Shown piece after piece: positions 16,882-25,148 of a stretch of DNA of 41,279 nt (positions within the stretch are counted from its first letter, which is position 1; each line of letters opens with the position of its first letter). The position numbers and the translations under genes were made by a program. Source of the DNA: CAYVKM01 sp964452045 (lineage in GTDB: Bacteria > Calditrichota > Calditrichia > RBG-13-44-9); contig CAYVKM010000024.1 of assembly GCA_964452045.1 (NCBI GenBank), positions 1 through 41,279 of the forward strand. Reading direction: 5' to 3'. Under the pieces are notes generated by a model. It did not search any database. It had not been told where the DNA came from and saw nothing but the letters and a program-made list of their open reading frames with translations.

Positions 16882-17874
16882 ATGGATTTAACAACGACCT
16901 ACATGGGACTCAAGCTGAAAAATCCGCTGGTTCTGGCTGCCTCTCCTCTGTCATCTGATGTTGATAAAATCAAAAGGCTGGCGGAGCTGGGTGCTTCGGC
17001 GGTGGTGATGTATTCCCTGTTTGAAGAACAAATAAATCATGAAATAGAAGAAGTCGATCATTTTCTCAGTTATGGCACGGAAAGTTTTGCCGAAGCCTTA
17101 AACTATTTTCCCGAACCGGAAGAATTTCATAATTTGCATGCGGAAGAGTATCTGAATCAGGTTTCCAGGCTGAAAAAAGCTGTGGATATACCAGTTATCG
17201 GAAGCCTGAATGGGGTGTCGACCGGTGGTTGGATAGATTATGCCCGCAAAATAGAGACGGCTGGTGCAGATGCCATTGAATTAAATACCTATTACATTGC
17301 TACCGATCCAACCTTAACCGCTGAGAAGGTGGAAAATCTCTATCTGGAAAATTTGAAGGCGGTTAAGAAAGCAGTCAATATACCGGTGGCAATGAAATTG
17401 AGTCCTTATTTTTCAGCTTTTGCTAATATGGCGACTAAACTGGATAAAGCCGGTGCGGATGGTCTGGTTTTATTCAACCGCTTCTATCAGCCGGATATCG
17501 ATTTGTCCACCCTGGAAGTAGTACCTAATCTGAATTTAAGCTCCTCAGTTGAACTGCGCCTTCCTTTAAGATGGATTGCCGTTCTTCATGGAAACGTGAA
17601 AGCAAGCCTGGCGGCCACAACCGGTATCCATACCGCAGAAGACGCAATAAAAATGCTGATGGTTGGCGCAGATGTCACGATGGTGGCTTCGGTATTGTTG
17701 AAAAATGGTATCGGTCAGATTCGCGAAATTCTGGAAGGCATCAAGGATTGGATGGAAGAACACGAATATGATTCTGTTTCGACAATGAAGGGAAGTATGA
17801 GTTCCAAATCCATCGCCGAGCCGGCTGCTTTTGAACGGGCCAATTATATTAAAACATTGCAGAGTTTTAAATAA
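16882..17874 (+). CDS. dihydroorotate dehydrogenase-like flavoprotein, lacking the DHOD catalytic base
   Basis: The 330-aa protein has the DHOD TIM-barrel layout: LKNPLVLAASPL at the N-terminus, IPVIGSLNG (103-111), GADAIELN (128-135), VAMKLSPY (169-176), GADGLVLFNR (191-200), and a C-terminal phosphate-binding region (TGIHTAEDAIKMLMVGAD). In true DHODs the conserved Asn of strand 4 is followed by a loop carrying the catalytic Cys (class 1) or Ser (class 2). Here that loop reads NTYYIATDP (135-143), with no Cys or Ser. FMN binding is therefore likely but dihydroorotate oxidation doubtful. GGAG (16870-16873) precedes the ATG. The position right after nifJ, and closure by a strong terminator, suggest a redox role linked to pyruvate or ferredoxin metabolism. 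That is inference. Confidence 0.85.
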   Translation: MDLTTTYMGLKLKNPLVLAASPLSSDVDKIKRLAELGASAVVMYSLFEEQINHEIEEVDHFLSYGTESFAEALNYFPEPEEFHNLHAEEYLNQVSRLKKAVDIPVIGSLNGVSTGGWIDYARKIETAGADAIELNTYYIATDPTLTAEKVENLYLENLKAVKKAVNIPVAMKLSPYFSAFANMATKLDKAGADGLVLFNRFYQPDIDLSTLEVVPNLNLSSSVELRLPLRWIAVLHGNVKASLAATTGIHTAEDAIKMLMVGADVTMVASVLLKNGIGQIREILEGIKDWMEEHEYDSVSTMKGSMSSKSIAEPAAFERANYIKTLQSFK

Positions 17875-17902
17875 TCTGTTCAAAAATTTGAATTGAATTA
17901 CT

Positions 17903-17930
17903 ACCCCCGGTTTTGTCCGGGGGTTTTTTT
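17903..17930 (+). terminator. strong intrinsic terminator of the nifJ unit
   Basis: ACCCCCGG (17903-17910) pairs perfectly with CCGGGGGT (17917-17924) around TTTTGT, followed by a run of T to 17930. This is a textbook rho-independent terminator ending the nifJ/DHOD-like transcript. Confidence 0.95.
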
Positions 17931-18027
17931 CTTATAAAAATTTCGTTTTCTGAAAATGTATTAGCATAGCTGAAAATAGCCCTGTTTTCATTTTGTGAAT
18001 TCAAAATTTGCACTTAAATTATTTTTC

Positions 18028-19320
18028 ATGGACGAGACAAAACGCAGTATCTGGGCCTGGGCCCTGTACGACTGGGCAAATTCTGCCTATGCGACCACGG
18101 TAATGGCAGGATTCTTTCCCATTTTTTTTAAAACCTATTGGGCGACAAATTTAAATCCCAATGAAAGTACCTTTTATCTGGGTAGCGCAAATTCCCTTGC
18201 TGCCATTATCATTGCCTTAATGGCACCCTTTTTGGGAGCAGTTGCTGACCGCGGAACAGCCAAGAAGCGATTCTTGGCAGCCACTTCATTTCTGGGAATT
18301 TGTATGACCCTCGGTTTGTGGCTGGTGACGGAAGGTAAATGGGAAATTGCTATTCTCTTCTATTTCATCTCTTCTATCGGCTGGACTGGTGCAAATATTT
18401 TCTATGATGCATTAATTACAGGTGTCTCAACCAATAAAAATGTCGATTACGTTTCATCCCTGGGATTTGCCCTGGGATATGTGGGCGGTGGATTACTTTT
18501 TTTGTTAAACGTTCTGATGTATCTAAAATATGAAATATTTGGGATCCCTGACCCGGCCACTGCCATCAAAATTTCATTTTTTACGGTGGGAATCTGGTGG
18601 GCAGTATTTTCCATCCCCATTTTTGTTTTTGTCAAAGAGCCGAAAATTTATAAACCAACCGGAATACGAGAATCCATATACCTGGGCGGGAGACAACTGG
18701 TTAACACTCTGAAAGATATCCGAAAATACAGGATTGTTGCGCTTTTTCTCCTTGCCTATTGGTTGTATATCGATGGGGTAGATACCATTATCAGAATGGC
18801 GGTTGATTACGGAAAATCTTTAAATTTTACCACCACCACCCTGATTACCGCTTTGCTGATGGTCCAATTTATTGCGTTCCCGGCAGCTCTTGCCTATAGT
18901 AAGATCGCCGAAAAAATCGGCACAAAAAAGGCTATTATTAGTGGCATTCTGGGATATATTGTCATAACGCTATTAGGATTTTTAATGCAAAAGGAGTGGC
19001 ACTTTTATTTTCTGGCGGGTCTGGTCGGTCTGTTCCAGGGTGGGATTCAGGCATTAAGCCGAAGTCTGTTCAGCCGGATCATCCCTCATGATAAGTCAGC
19101 AGAATTTTTCGGTTTTTACAACATGCTTGGAAAATTTGCTGCAGTTATCGGTCCATTTTTAATGGGATCGGTCACATTGCTTTTTGGTAATCCCAGGCTT
19201 GGTATTCTCTCTATCTTAATCCTCTTTATCTCCGGATTGATTTTTCTCTACCGGGTTGATGTTAATGAGGGTGAGCGCCTGGCACTTCAGGCAACCAATA
19301 AAATTGATATCACCGGTTGA
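18028..19320 (+). CDS. MFS transporter, UMF1/Atg22-like family
   Basis: The protein (430 aa from ATG 18028) opens with the family signature WAWALYDWANSAYATTV, then MAGFFPIFF. It has about 12 hydrophobic helices, a cytoplasmic MFS loop motif after helix 2 (FLGAVADRGTAKKR) and a central cytoplasmic loop. Atg22, the yeast member, exports amino acids from the vacuole; bacterial members are mostly uncharacterised, so the substrate is open. An in-frame GTG at 17995 could add 11 residues, but neither start has a visible Shine-Dalgarno; ATG fits the family better. It lies 84 bases before the peptidase gene on the same strand. Confidence 0.85.
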   Translation: MDETKRSIWAWALYDWANSAYATTVMAGFFPIFFKTYWATNLNPNESTFYLGSANSLAAIIIALMAPFLGAVADRGTAKKRFLAATSFLGICMTLGLWLVTEGKWEIAILFYFISSIGWTGANIFYDALITGVSTNKNVDYVSSLGFALGYVGGGLLFLLNVLMYLKYEIFGIPDPATAIKISFFTVGIWWAVFSIPIFVFVKEPKIYKPTGIRESIYLGGRQLVNTLKDIRKYRIVALFLLAYWLYIDGVDTIIRMAVDYGKSLNFTTTTLITALLMVQFIAFPAALAYSKIAEKIGTKKAIISGILGYIVITLLGFLMQKEWHFYFLAGLVGLFQGGIQALSRSLFSRIIPHDKSAEFFGFYNMLGKFAAVIGPFLMGSVTLLFGNPRLGILSILILFISGLIFLYRVDVNEGERLALQATNKIDITG

Positions 19321-19404
19321 ACAAATTTTCTGATAAAACTGTAGCATAATTTCAAGATCTAATATTTTATGAAGTTGAATTTAATCATGAAATAAATTGA
19401 TGCA

Positions 19405-20376
19405 ATGAAGCGATCATTCAAATTTTTTATAAAACTAATCCTCCTGTTTCTGCTCTATCAGACCAACTATGTATTTGCTAATTTTCTGGAGGTAAAATAT
19501 CAGAATTATCTTATTCAATATCACGTAAATGACGAGAATCGGGCCCTGGAAGTTGTGAGGATCCTGAAAAAAAATATTCCGGCAATAGAAAATTTTTATG
19601 GAATCGATTTCAAAGGAAGAATGACTGTTATTTTATCCCATTCGGCAGCGGAATTTCAAAGCTTAACCAATAGTCAGCTTCCGAACTGGAGTGCTGCTGT
19701 TTTTTTACCCGGAGAGATGAAAATTATTATTCGGGACCCGACATTTTTACACACTGAAGATCAGTTGGAAAAAGAAATAACCCACGAAATTTCCCATTTA
19801 TATTTCACCGCTCGTTTCCCGGGAATAGATTTACCTTTATGGTTTAATGAGGGATTGGCTGAATATTTATCGCAGGAAGAGATAGATCTGCATAAGGGAG
19901 TGATTATCGCCAATGCCCTCTTTGCAAAAAAAATTATTCCTTTGACAAATATCGATAGTTTGCTTTCATTTTCCCCCGGCAGGGCCCAGCTTGCCTATGC
20001 CCAGAGTTTCAGTGCTGTTATATTTCTGGGAAACCTGTTGAAACATTCGGGCAGTAATTGGCCGATATTTTTGGATGCGATTGAAAAAGAAGGATTTCAG
20101 CCTGCCCTGTCCCAAAATATTGATATGGACGCCATAGATTTTGAAGTTAAATGGTATCAGTGGTTGAAAAACAAATATCAGTGGTTTGTCATTTTTAATC
20201 TTGAGAATTTAATATGGTTTGGATTGGCGGTTGTTTTGATTGGTGCGCTTTACGCAGTGCGATATCGAAATCGCAAAAGAATGAGCCAATGGGAAGAAGA
20301 GGAACTTCTACATCCCAATTTATTGCTGAACGATGTTCAGGACGAAACCTTAATCTCTAACCACGAGGATATTTAA
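19405..20376 (+). CDS. membrane-anchored gluzincin metallopeptidase (peptidase MA-like)
   Basis: The 323-aa product has a signal peptide (about 1-25, ending VFANF). The zinc motif is HEISH at 127-131, and the third ligand is probably Glu149 in WFNEGLAEYL. This is the gluzincin arrangement of the peptidase MA-like family. A single hydrophobic segment at about 270-286 is followed by a basic cluster (RYRNRKR) and an acidic cytoplasmic tail. The predicted topology is an extracytoplasmic protease tethered to the inner membrane. Its stop is one base before the arginine decarboxylase ATG, so the two are probably cotranscribed and coupled. Substrate unknown. The catalytic residues are intact. Confidence 0.8.
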   Translation: MKRSFKFFIKLILLFLLYQTNYVFANFLEVKYQNYLIQYHVNDENRALEVVRILKKNIPAIENFYGIDFKGRMTVILSHSAAEFQSLTNSQLPNWSAAVFLPGEMKIIIRDPTFLHTEDQLEKEITHEISHLYFTARFPGIDLPLWFNEGLAEYLSQEEIDLHKGVIIANALFAKKIIPLTNIDSLLSFSPGRAQLAYAQSFSAVIFLGNLLKHSGSNWPIFLDAIEKEGFQPALSQNIDMDAIDFEVKWYQWLKNKYQWFVIFNLENLIWFGLAVVLIGALYAVRYRNRKRMSQWEEEELLHPNLLLNDVQDETLISNHEDI

Positions 20377-20377
20377 A

Positions 20378-20935
20378 ATGTACGTACCCAAAGAAATATT
20401 TTTAACTAAGGGAGTTGGAAGACACAGAGAGAAACTGGCCAGTTTTGAGATGGCGCTAAGGAATGCGAAGATTGCTGCTTTTAATATCGTTGAGGTTTCT
20501 TCAATATTCCCGCCCAGGTGCAAGATGATTTCTGCAGATTCCGGTTTAAAAAAATTAGAGGATGGCCAGATCTTACATGTCGTAATTAGCCGAAATGCCA
20601 CCAATGAACCAAACCGGCTTATTGCCGCCTCAGTTGGTGTTGCCATACCGAGTGACAGAAACGCCTACGGCTATCTATCCGAGCATCATAGCTTCGGCGA
20701 AAAAGAATCCCGGGCGGGGGATTATGCCGAAGATTTGGCTGCAACCATGTTGGCGACAGTGCTTGGCGTCGATTTTGATCCCGAATCGGGCTGGGACGCC
20801 AGAAAAGAATTTTGGAAAATAAGCGGTAAAATCGTCCGGACCCGAAATGTAACCCAATCTGCCATTGGCGATAAAAACGGATTATGGACCACAGTGTTGG
20901 CAGCGGCCGTGTTATTGCCGCCTGATGTTGGCTAA
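20378..20935 (+). CDS. pdaD: pyruvoyl-dependent arginine decarboxylase
   Basis: The 185-aa proenzyme matches the PvlArgDC family along its length. The self-cleavage site is the Ser41-Ser42 pair in NIVEVSSIFPPRC. Cleavage there gives a beta chain (1-41) and an alpha chain with an N-terminal pyruvoyl group from Ser42. Other family blocks are the N-terminal KGVGRHREKLASFE, GQILHVVISR and YGYLSEHHSFGE. The enzyme converts arginine to agmatine, the first step of the agmatine route to putrescine and spermidine. The family is best known from archaea and occurs in some bacteria. No agmatinase or spermidine synthase is in the window. It follows the gluzincin gene by one base. Confidence 0.93.
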   Translation: MYVPKEIFLTKGVGRHREKLASFEMALRNAKIAAFNIVEVSSIFPPRCKMISADSGLKKLEDGQILHVVISRNATNEPNRLIAASVGVAIPSDRNAYGYLSEHHSFGEKESRAGDYAEDLAATMLATVLGVDFDPESGWDARKEFWKISGKIVRTRNVTQSAIGDKNGLWTTVLAAAVLLPPDVG

Positions 20936-20960
20936 TCTTAAGACTGGAAAGCAGGATTTA

Positions 20961-21071
20961 ATGAAAATTTTTAGTGGATTTTTTGACGACGAAATAGTCT
21001 CTGGCAGACAACGGAGATTTCCTGATTTTGAACTTCAGTCGCAGGTCAGAGTTAAAAAAAAGGAAATTTGA
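20961..21071 (+). CDS. possible small protein downstream of pdaD
   Basis: A 36-codon ORF starts with ATG 20961, preceded by GCAGGA (20951-20956), 25 bases after the pdaD stop. The product begins MKIFSGFFDDEIVSG and ends in a lysine-rich tail (VKKKEI). It has no signal peptide or recognisable domain. It may be a real small protein or chance. The next gene is 117 bases further. Confidence 0.3.
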   Translation: MKIFSGFFDDEIVSGRQRRFPDFELQSQVRVKKKEI

Positions 21072-21107
21072 TCTTTAAACTTTCAATATTGTGCTTTCAT
21101 TATCGGG

Positions 21108-21137
21108 TTGAAAATATTACCTTATTAAGCATAAAAT
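21108..21137 (+). promoter_or_regulatory. candidate promoter of the processing-protease gene
   Basis: TTGAAA (21108-21113) and TAAAAT (21132-21137) are 18 bases apart, about 50 bases before the ATG. This is a pattern match only. Confidence 0.4.
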
Positions 21138-21188
21138 TCTAATGATTTGAGTTGAGATATATACCAGGTTAACAGGAGGATAAATTTA

Positions 21189-22796
21189 ATGTTTCAAAGC
21201 CGACGAACGTCAATCTATGTCATTTCACTGCTATTAATTTTTGGTGTAGTGGGATTTCTTCTGAATCAAAGTGTCTTTGCTGACTTTGAAGAAGCATACA
21301 AGGTTCAAATAAATAAGATTTTGCGGGTTGCACAACTGGTCAACTATTACTATGTCGAAGATGTAAACTGGGACAAAGCGAGTGAAGGGGCTATATCGGG
21401 AATGCTTTCCAAGCTTGATCCTCACAGTGTTTACATTGAACCGAAAAAGGTTGATCAGAACAAAGAGGATTTTAGTGGCAAATATGAGGGTATTGGAATC
21501 GAATTTGATGTGATCAATGGTTATATTACCGTGATCTCTCCCATTGTCGGTTCTCCCTCGGAACGTTTGGGTTTACAGGCCGGTGACCGAATCATTAAAA
21601 TTGATGGAAAATCTGCTATCGGAATCAACCGGGAAGATGTACCAAAAAAATTAAAGGGACCGAAGGGGTCCAGCGTAGAAGTCACTATTATGCGGGAAGG
21701 ATTGGATGAACCATTTGAGCTGACCATTATCCGCGATGTGATTCCAATTTATACGGTTACCACCAAATTCATGGCAAACGATAGCACCGGTTATGTCTGG
21801 GTGAACCGTTTTGCCGCCACAACTTCCAGCGAAACCGAAGAAGCGATTCAGGAATTACTGCGAAAAGGAATGAAACAATTAATTCTGGATTTAAGAGGTA
21901 ATCCCGGTGGATACCTGAATGAAGCAGTGAAAATGGCTGGTAAGTTTTTACCAGGTCATCAGACCATCGTCGAAACCCGTGGTAGAAATTCCCGGGTGGA
22001 TGATGTATTTTATTCGGATCAATGGCGCTCATCCAGCGAAATTCACACCTTTCCCTTAATCGTTATGATCGACCGTGGATCCGCATCTGCTTCGGAGATC
22101 GTGGCCGGAGCAATCCAGGACTACGACCGGGGCCTCATCCTGGGAACAAATAGTTTTGGTAAGGGATTGGTTCAGAAGGAATTCCCCTTAAGCGATGGAT
22201 CAGCAGTCAGGGTCACAACCGCGAAATACTATACCCCCAGTGGCCGATTAATTCAGCGAAATTACAAGGGTAAAGACGTGCGGGAATATTACGCTGAAAC
22301 GGTTGATACTTCCTGGGCCAGTGAAGATAGTCTGAAAAACAGACCGCAGTTTCACACCCGTGCCGGCCGTCTGGTTTATGGCGGCGGGGGAATTCGACCG
22401 GATGTTATTGTTCGCTATCAAAGTTATTCAAAGGCACCAAAGTTGACCAGTAAAATTGTAAACAAAAGATTGTTTTTTGAATTCACCAGCCTTTACGTCC
22501 AGCAGCATCCGAAAGCAAAAACCAATCTGGATGATTTTCAGAGAAACTTCAGAATTACCGATGCCATCATGGCCGATTTCAAAAAGTATTGTATTGATCA
22601 CGAAATTGAAGTTAATGATGAAGATTTCAATAAAGATCAAAGTTATCTTTCCACCCGGTTAAAGTCGGAGATTGCCAGGCATTTCTGGGGCAAGGATGGG
22701 TTTTACTATATTCTGCTGCATCATGATAACCAGTTTCAGGAAGCCCTTAATTCATTCAGAGAGGCAAATCGAATTGCCATGTTAAGTGGAAATTAA
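21189..22796 (+). CDS. C-terminal processing protease, S41 family
   Basis: The 535-aa protein has an N-terminal membrane anchor or signal (residues 8-31). A PDZ domain spans about 98-185 (YEGIGIEF, GLQAGDRIIKIDG) and the S41 domain about 195-385. The Ser-Lys dyad is visible: Ser300 in DRGSASASEIVAG and Lys325 in SFGKG, with the usual 25-residue spacing. LDLRGNPGG (233-241) is the conserved core. About 150 C-terminal residues lie beyond the protease domain and have no clear family. CtpA-like proteases trim or degrade periplasmic substrates, often wall hydrolases or lipoproteins. AGGAGG (21175-21180) precedes the ATG. A separate promoter and strong ribosome-binding site suggest independent expression. 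Confidence 0.93.
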   Translation: MFQSRRTSIYVISLLLIFGVVGFLLNQSVFADFEEAYKVQINKILRVAQLVNYYYVEDVNWDKASEGAISGMLSKLDPHSVYIEPKKVDQNKEDFSGKYEGIGIEFDVINGYITVISPIVGSPSERLGLQAGDRIIKIDGKSAIGINREDVPKKLKGPKGSSVEVTIMREGLDEPFELTIIRDVIPIYTVTTKFMANDSTGYVWVNRFAATTSSETEEAIQELLRKGMKQLILDLRGNPGGYLNEAVKMAGKFLPGHQTIVETRGRNSRVDDVFYSDQWRSSSEIHTFPLIVMIDRGSASASEIVAGAIQDYDRGLILGTNSFGKGLVQKEFPLSDGSAVRVTTAKYYTPSGRLIQRNYKGKDVREYYAETVDTSWASEDSLKNRPQFHTRAGRLVYGGGGIRPDVIVRYQSYSKAPKLTSKIVNKRLFFEFTSLYVQQHPKAKTNLDDFQRNFRITDAIMADFKKYCIDHEIEVNDEDFNKDQSYLSTRLKSEIARHFWGKDGFYYILLHHDNQFQEALNSFREANRIAMLSGN

Positions 22797-22832
22797 TTGC
22801 AGGGATAAATACGGGGAATTATTAAAAAAATA

Positions 22833-22861
22833 TTGACTTTCAAAGCTATTGTATGTAAAAT
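22833..22861 (+). promoter_or_regulatory. promoter of the ExbB/ExbD/TonB operon
   Basis: TTGACT (22833-22838) and TAAAAT (22856-22861) are exactly 17 bases apart, about 60 bases before the ExbB ATG. Both boxes match consensus at five of six positions. Confidence 0.6.
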
Positions 22862-22920
22862 CTTCTGATCTTTTGCTAATTAAAAATAGTGAGAAAACTG
22901 AATTAGGAGGTCTAATTATT

Positions 22921-23535
22921 ATGGTCGAATTATTCATTCAAGGTGGAATATTTATGTGGCCAATCCTGGTTTTTTTAGTAATCGGGCTCGCCATCGGAAT
23001 CGCGAAAATGTGGACATTGTGGCGGGCGGGAATTAATACCCGTCGATTTATTGAAAGGATCCGAACGTCCTTGAAGGAAGGCGGAACTGAAGCAGCTCTG
23101 GAAATTTGCGAAAGCACTCGCGGTCCGGTAGCCTCCATTTTCCATGCTGGATTGATGCGGGTAAAAGAAGGTATTGAGTATGTCGAAAAATCGATAACCA
23201 ATGCCGGATCAATTGAGATGGCATTCCTGGAAAAAGGAATGATCTGGTTGGGATTTGTCATTGTGGTGGCGCCTATGCTCGGATTTACCGGTACGGTGTG
23301 GGGAATGATTGTTGCCTTCGATTCAATTAAAACATCAAATGAAATTTCTCCGGCGGTTGTTGCCGGTGGTATCTCCCAGGCATTGTTGACCACCCTTTTT
23401 GGTTTAATTGTTGCCATGACGGTTCAATTGTTCTACAACTGGGCAACTGCCCGGATCGACAAATTAATCATTGATATGGAAGAAGCCTCCGTGCATTTAG
23501 TCGATACTTTAGTCGAAATTGATATAGGCAAATAA
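22921..23535 (+). CDS. MotA/TolQ/ExbB-family proton channel protein
   Basis: The 204-aa product has the three-helix ExbB layout. One helix lies near residues 9-30, a cytoplasmic loop carries the basic helix region, and two C-terminal helices form the channel (IWLGFVIVVAPMLGFTGTVWGMI and ISQALLTTLFGLIVAM, each conserved in the family). It forms the pentameric channel around ExbD and energises TonB. I chose ATG 22921 because AGGAGG (22905-22910) is ideally spaced; an earlier in-frame start at 22849 overlaps the promoter. The next gene, exbD, is 17 bases away. Confidence 0.93.
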   Translation: MVELFIQGGIFMWPILVFLVIGLAIGIAKMWTLWRAGINTRRFIERIRTSLKEGGTEAALEICESTRGPVASIFHAGLMRVKEGIEYVEKSITNAGSIEMAFLEKGMIWLGFVIVVAPMLGFTGTVWGMIVAFDSIKTSNEISPAVVAGGISQALLTTLFGLIVAMTVQLFYNWATARIDKLIIDMEEASVHLVDTLVEIDIGK

Positions 23536-23552
23536 TCCGGAAAGGAAAAGAT

Positions 23553-23963
23553 ATGGCTTTGAGAAGAAGAAGAGACCGTGGAGATATTGAGATACCCTCA
23601 GCCTCCTTACCGGATATTGTCTTCCAGCTTCTGATATTTTTCCTGGTGACCACAACCATTGATGTGGATAAAGGACTCGATCTGGTACTTCCTCCTCCCG
23701 GAGATGTCCAGATTGAAATTGCGAGTAAGAATATTTCAAACCTGTTGATCAATGATGCCGGACAAATCCTGATTGATAACCAAATCGTTCCGGTAGAGGA
23801 AGTTGATAATATTATGCGGGATAAGTTACTGGATAATCCTTTATTGATTGTTTCGGTAAAAACCGCCCGTAAAACAAAATATGATACTTACATCAAAGTT
23901 ATTGATCAACTAAAGAAAGCCGGGGCGACACGTATCTCAATAGCGGAACCTGAAGAGTCCTAA
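23553..23963 (+). CDS. biopolymer transport protein ExbD/TolR, first copy
   Basis: The 136-aa protein has a short basic N-terminus, one transmembrane helix (about 22-40) and a periplasmic domain. The proton-relay Asp is Asp21 in ASLPDIVFQLLIFFLV. In E. coli ExbD the corresponding motif is P-L-I-D-V, so the local sequence LPDI differs but keeps the Asp. It sits between ExbB and a second ExbD. The two copies share the LPDI/MPDI arrangement but differ in the periplasmic part, so they may form heterodimers or serve different TonBs. Confidence 0.92.
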   Translation: MALRRRRDRGDIEIPSASLPDIVFQLLIFFLVTTTIDVDKGLDLVLPPPGDVQIEIASKNISNLLINDAGQILIDNQIVPVEEVDNIMRDKLLDNPLLIVSVKTARKTKYDTYIKVIDQLKKAGATRISIAEPEES

Positions 23964-24007
23964 TGAATAAAATATATAGTTAGATAAGGGTAGCGAGGCA
24001 AATTCCT

Positions 24008-24421
24008 ATGGCTATAAAAATTGAAAAAAAATCAAAAATGAAAATCGGTATTCCTACGGCATCAATGCCCGATATTATTTTTCAATTACTGATTTTCTTT
24101 ATGGTGAGCACAGTCTTGAGAGAATTTCAAGGCTTGAAAGTAGATTTGCCCGAAGCACAGAAAATACAGAAATTGCCCGGGAAACGACATGTGACAACAA
24201 TCTGGGTGGATCGGTTTAATAACACGGTAATCGACGATATGACGGTTAAAAAAGTAACCGAATTGCGTAATCTCGTCTATAACAAGCTTGTTGGCGATCC
24301 GCAACTTATTGTTTCATTAAGAGTGGACAAGGATGCAGATATGGGAAGAGTAACGGATATTCAGCAGGAACTGCGAAAAGCAAATGCCTTGCGGGTAAAT
24401 TATTCAGCACTCCCAATGTAG
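24008..24421 (+). CDS. biopolymer transport protein ExbD/TolR, second copy
   Basis: The 137-aa protein has a lysine-rich N-terminus, the motif ASMPDIIFQLLIFFMV with Asp22, one helix and a periplasmic domain (about 45-137). It is a diverged paralogue of the preceding gene, 44 bases downstream of it and 13 bases before tonB. Tandem exbD genes followed by tonB recur in FCB-group bacteria. ExbD normally works as a dimer inside the ExbB pentamer. Confidence 0.92.
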   Translation: MAIKIEKKSKMKIGIPTASMPDIIFQLLIFFMVSTVLREFQGLKVDLPEAQKIQKLPGKRHVTTIWVDRFNNTVIDDMTVKKVTELRNLVYNKLVGDPQLIVSLRVDKDADMGRVTDIQQELRKANALRVNYSALPM

Positions 24422-24434
24422 GAGGTTTTATACT

Positions 24435-25079
24435 ATGGCACACAAACAATTTATTTACAAAAACCCGGATGTCGATTTAAAACTCAAGTATCGGAGAGTT
24501 TTTGAAGCATCTCTGGCTATAGCTCTGGGGTTTTTAATTATCGTTCTTTATGCTTTTAAGAAGTTTGAATCGAATTATGAGTTGGAGAAAAAAGTCGATA
24601 TCCAGATCGAAACGGTTGATATTCCACAAACCGAGCAATTTAACCGGCCACCACCCCCGGCCCGGCCTTCTATTCCGGTGGCCTCCGAGGATGAAAGCAT
24701 CCCGGATGAACTCACTATTGACGAGACAGAGATCGACTTTTCTCAACCATTAGAGGAAGCTCCTCCGCCACCTCCGGAGGAAGAGGAACCGATTGTAGAA
24801 TTCTATGCTCTCTCGGAAAAACCGGAGGTGATTAAGAAAGTTGAGCCTGTCTATCCGGATCTGGCACGAAAAGCCGGAATCGAGGGAATGGTTGTGATTA
24901 AAGTGCTTATTACCACCAAAGGTGATGTTGAGAAAGTGGAAGTAGTGAAATCACATCCGATGTTGGATGATGCGGCTATGGCGGCTGCGAAACAGTTTAA
25001 ATTTAAACCCGGCAAACAACGGGACCGGTATGTTAGAGTGTGGATGACCATTCCCTTCACATTCCGACTGAAAAAATAA
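24435..25079 (+). CDS. tonB: energy transducer TonB
   Basis: The 214-aa protein has one N-terminal helix (about 26-43), a proline/glutamate-rich linker (about 60-125, RPPPPARPSIPV and EAPPPPPEEEEP) and a C-terminal TonB domain from about 130 (VEPVYPDLARKAGIEGMVVIKVLI, with the YP box; ending TIPFTFRLKK). It transmits energy from ExbB/ExbD to outer-membrane receptors. The linker holds DIPQTEQFNRPPPPARP followed by IPDELTI, which recurs in altered form in the next gene. AGGAGG-like AGGAGG (24420-24425) precedes the ATG. A terminator (25104-25132) follows. Confidence 0.93.
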   Translation: MAHKQFIYKNPDVDLKLKYRRVFEASLAIALGFLIIVLYAFKKFESNYELEKKVDIQIETVDIPQTEQFNRPPPPARPSIPVASEDESIPDELTIDETEIDFSQPLEEAPPPPPEEEEPIVEFYALSEKPEVIKKVEPVYPDLARKAGIEGMVVIKVLITTKGDVEKVEVVKSHPMLDDAAMAAAKQFKFKPGKQRDRYVRVWMTIPFTFRLKK

Positions 25080-25103
25080 GAAATAAATGTTGTATTTATC
25101 GTT

Positions 25104-25138
25104 AAAAGCAGTGTTATTAAAACACTGCTTTTTTTTTA
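25104..25138 (+). terminator. strong intrinsic terminator between the two tonB genes
   Basis: AAAAGCAGTGTT (25104-25115) pairs perfectly with AACACTGCTTTT (25121-25132) around a 5-base loop, followed by further T. It ends the ExbB-ExbD-ExbD-TonB transcript before the second TonB gene, which starts 17 bases later, so the second copy depends on read-through or another promoter. Confidence 0.92.
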
Positions 25139-25148
25139 GTATTTAGAA

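Noticed and set aside
20865..20960. Longer in-frame extension of the 36-aa ORF back into pdaD
   Set aside because: It overlaps the well-supported pdaD coding sequence; only the part after its stop can be independent.
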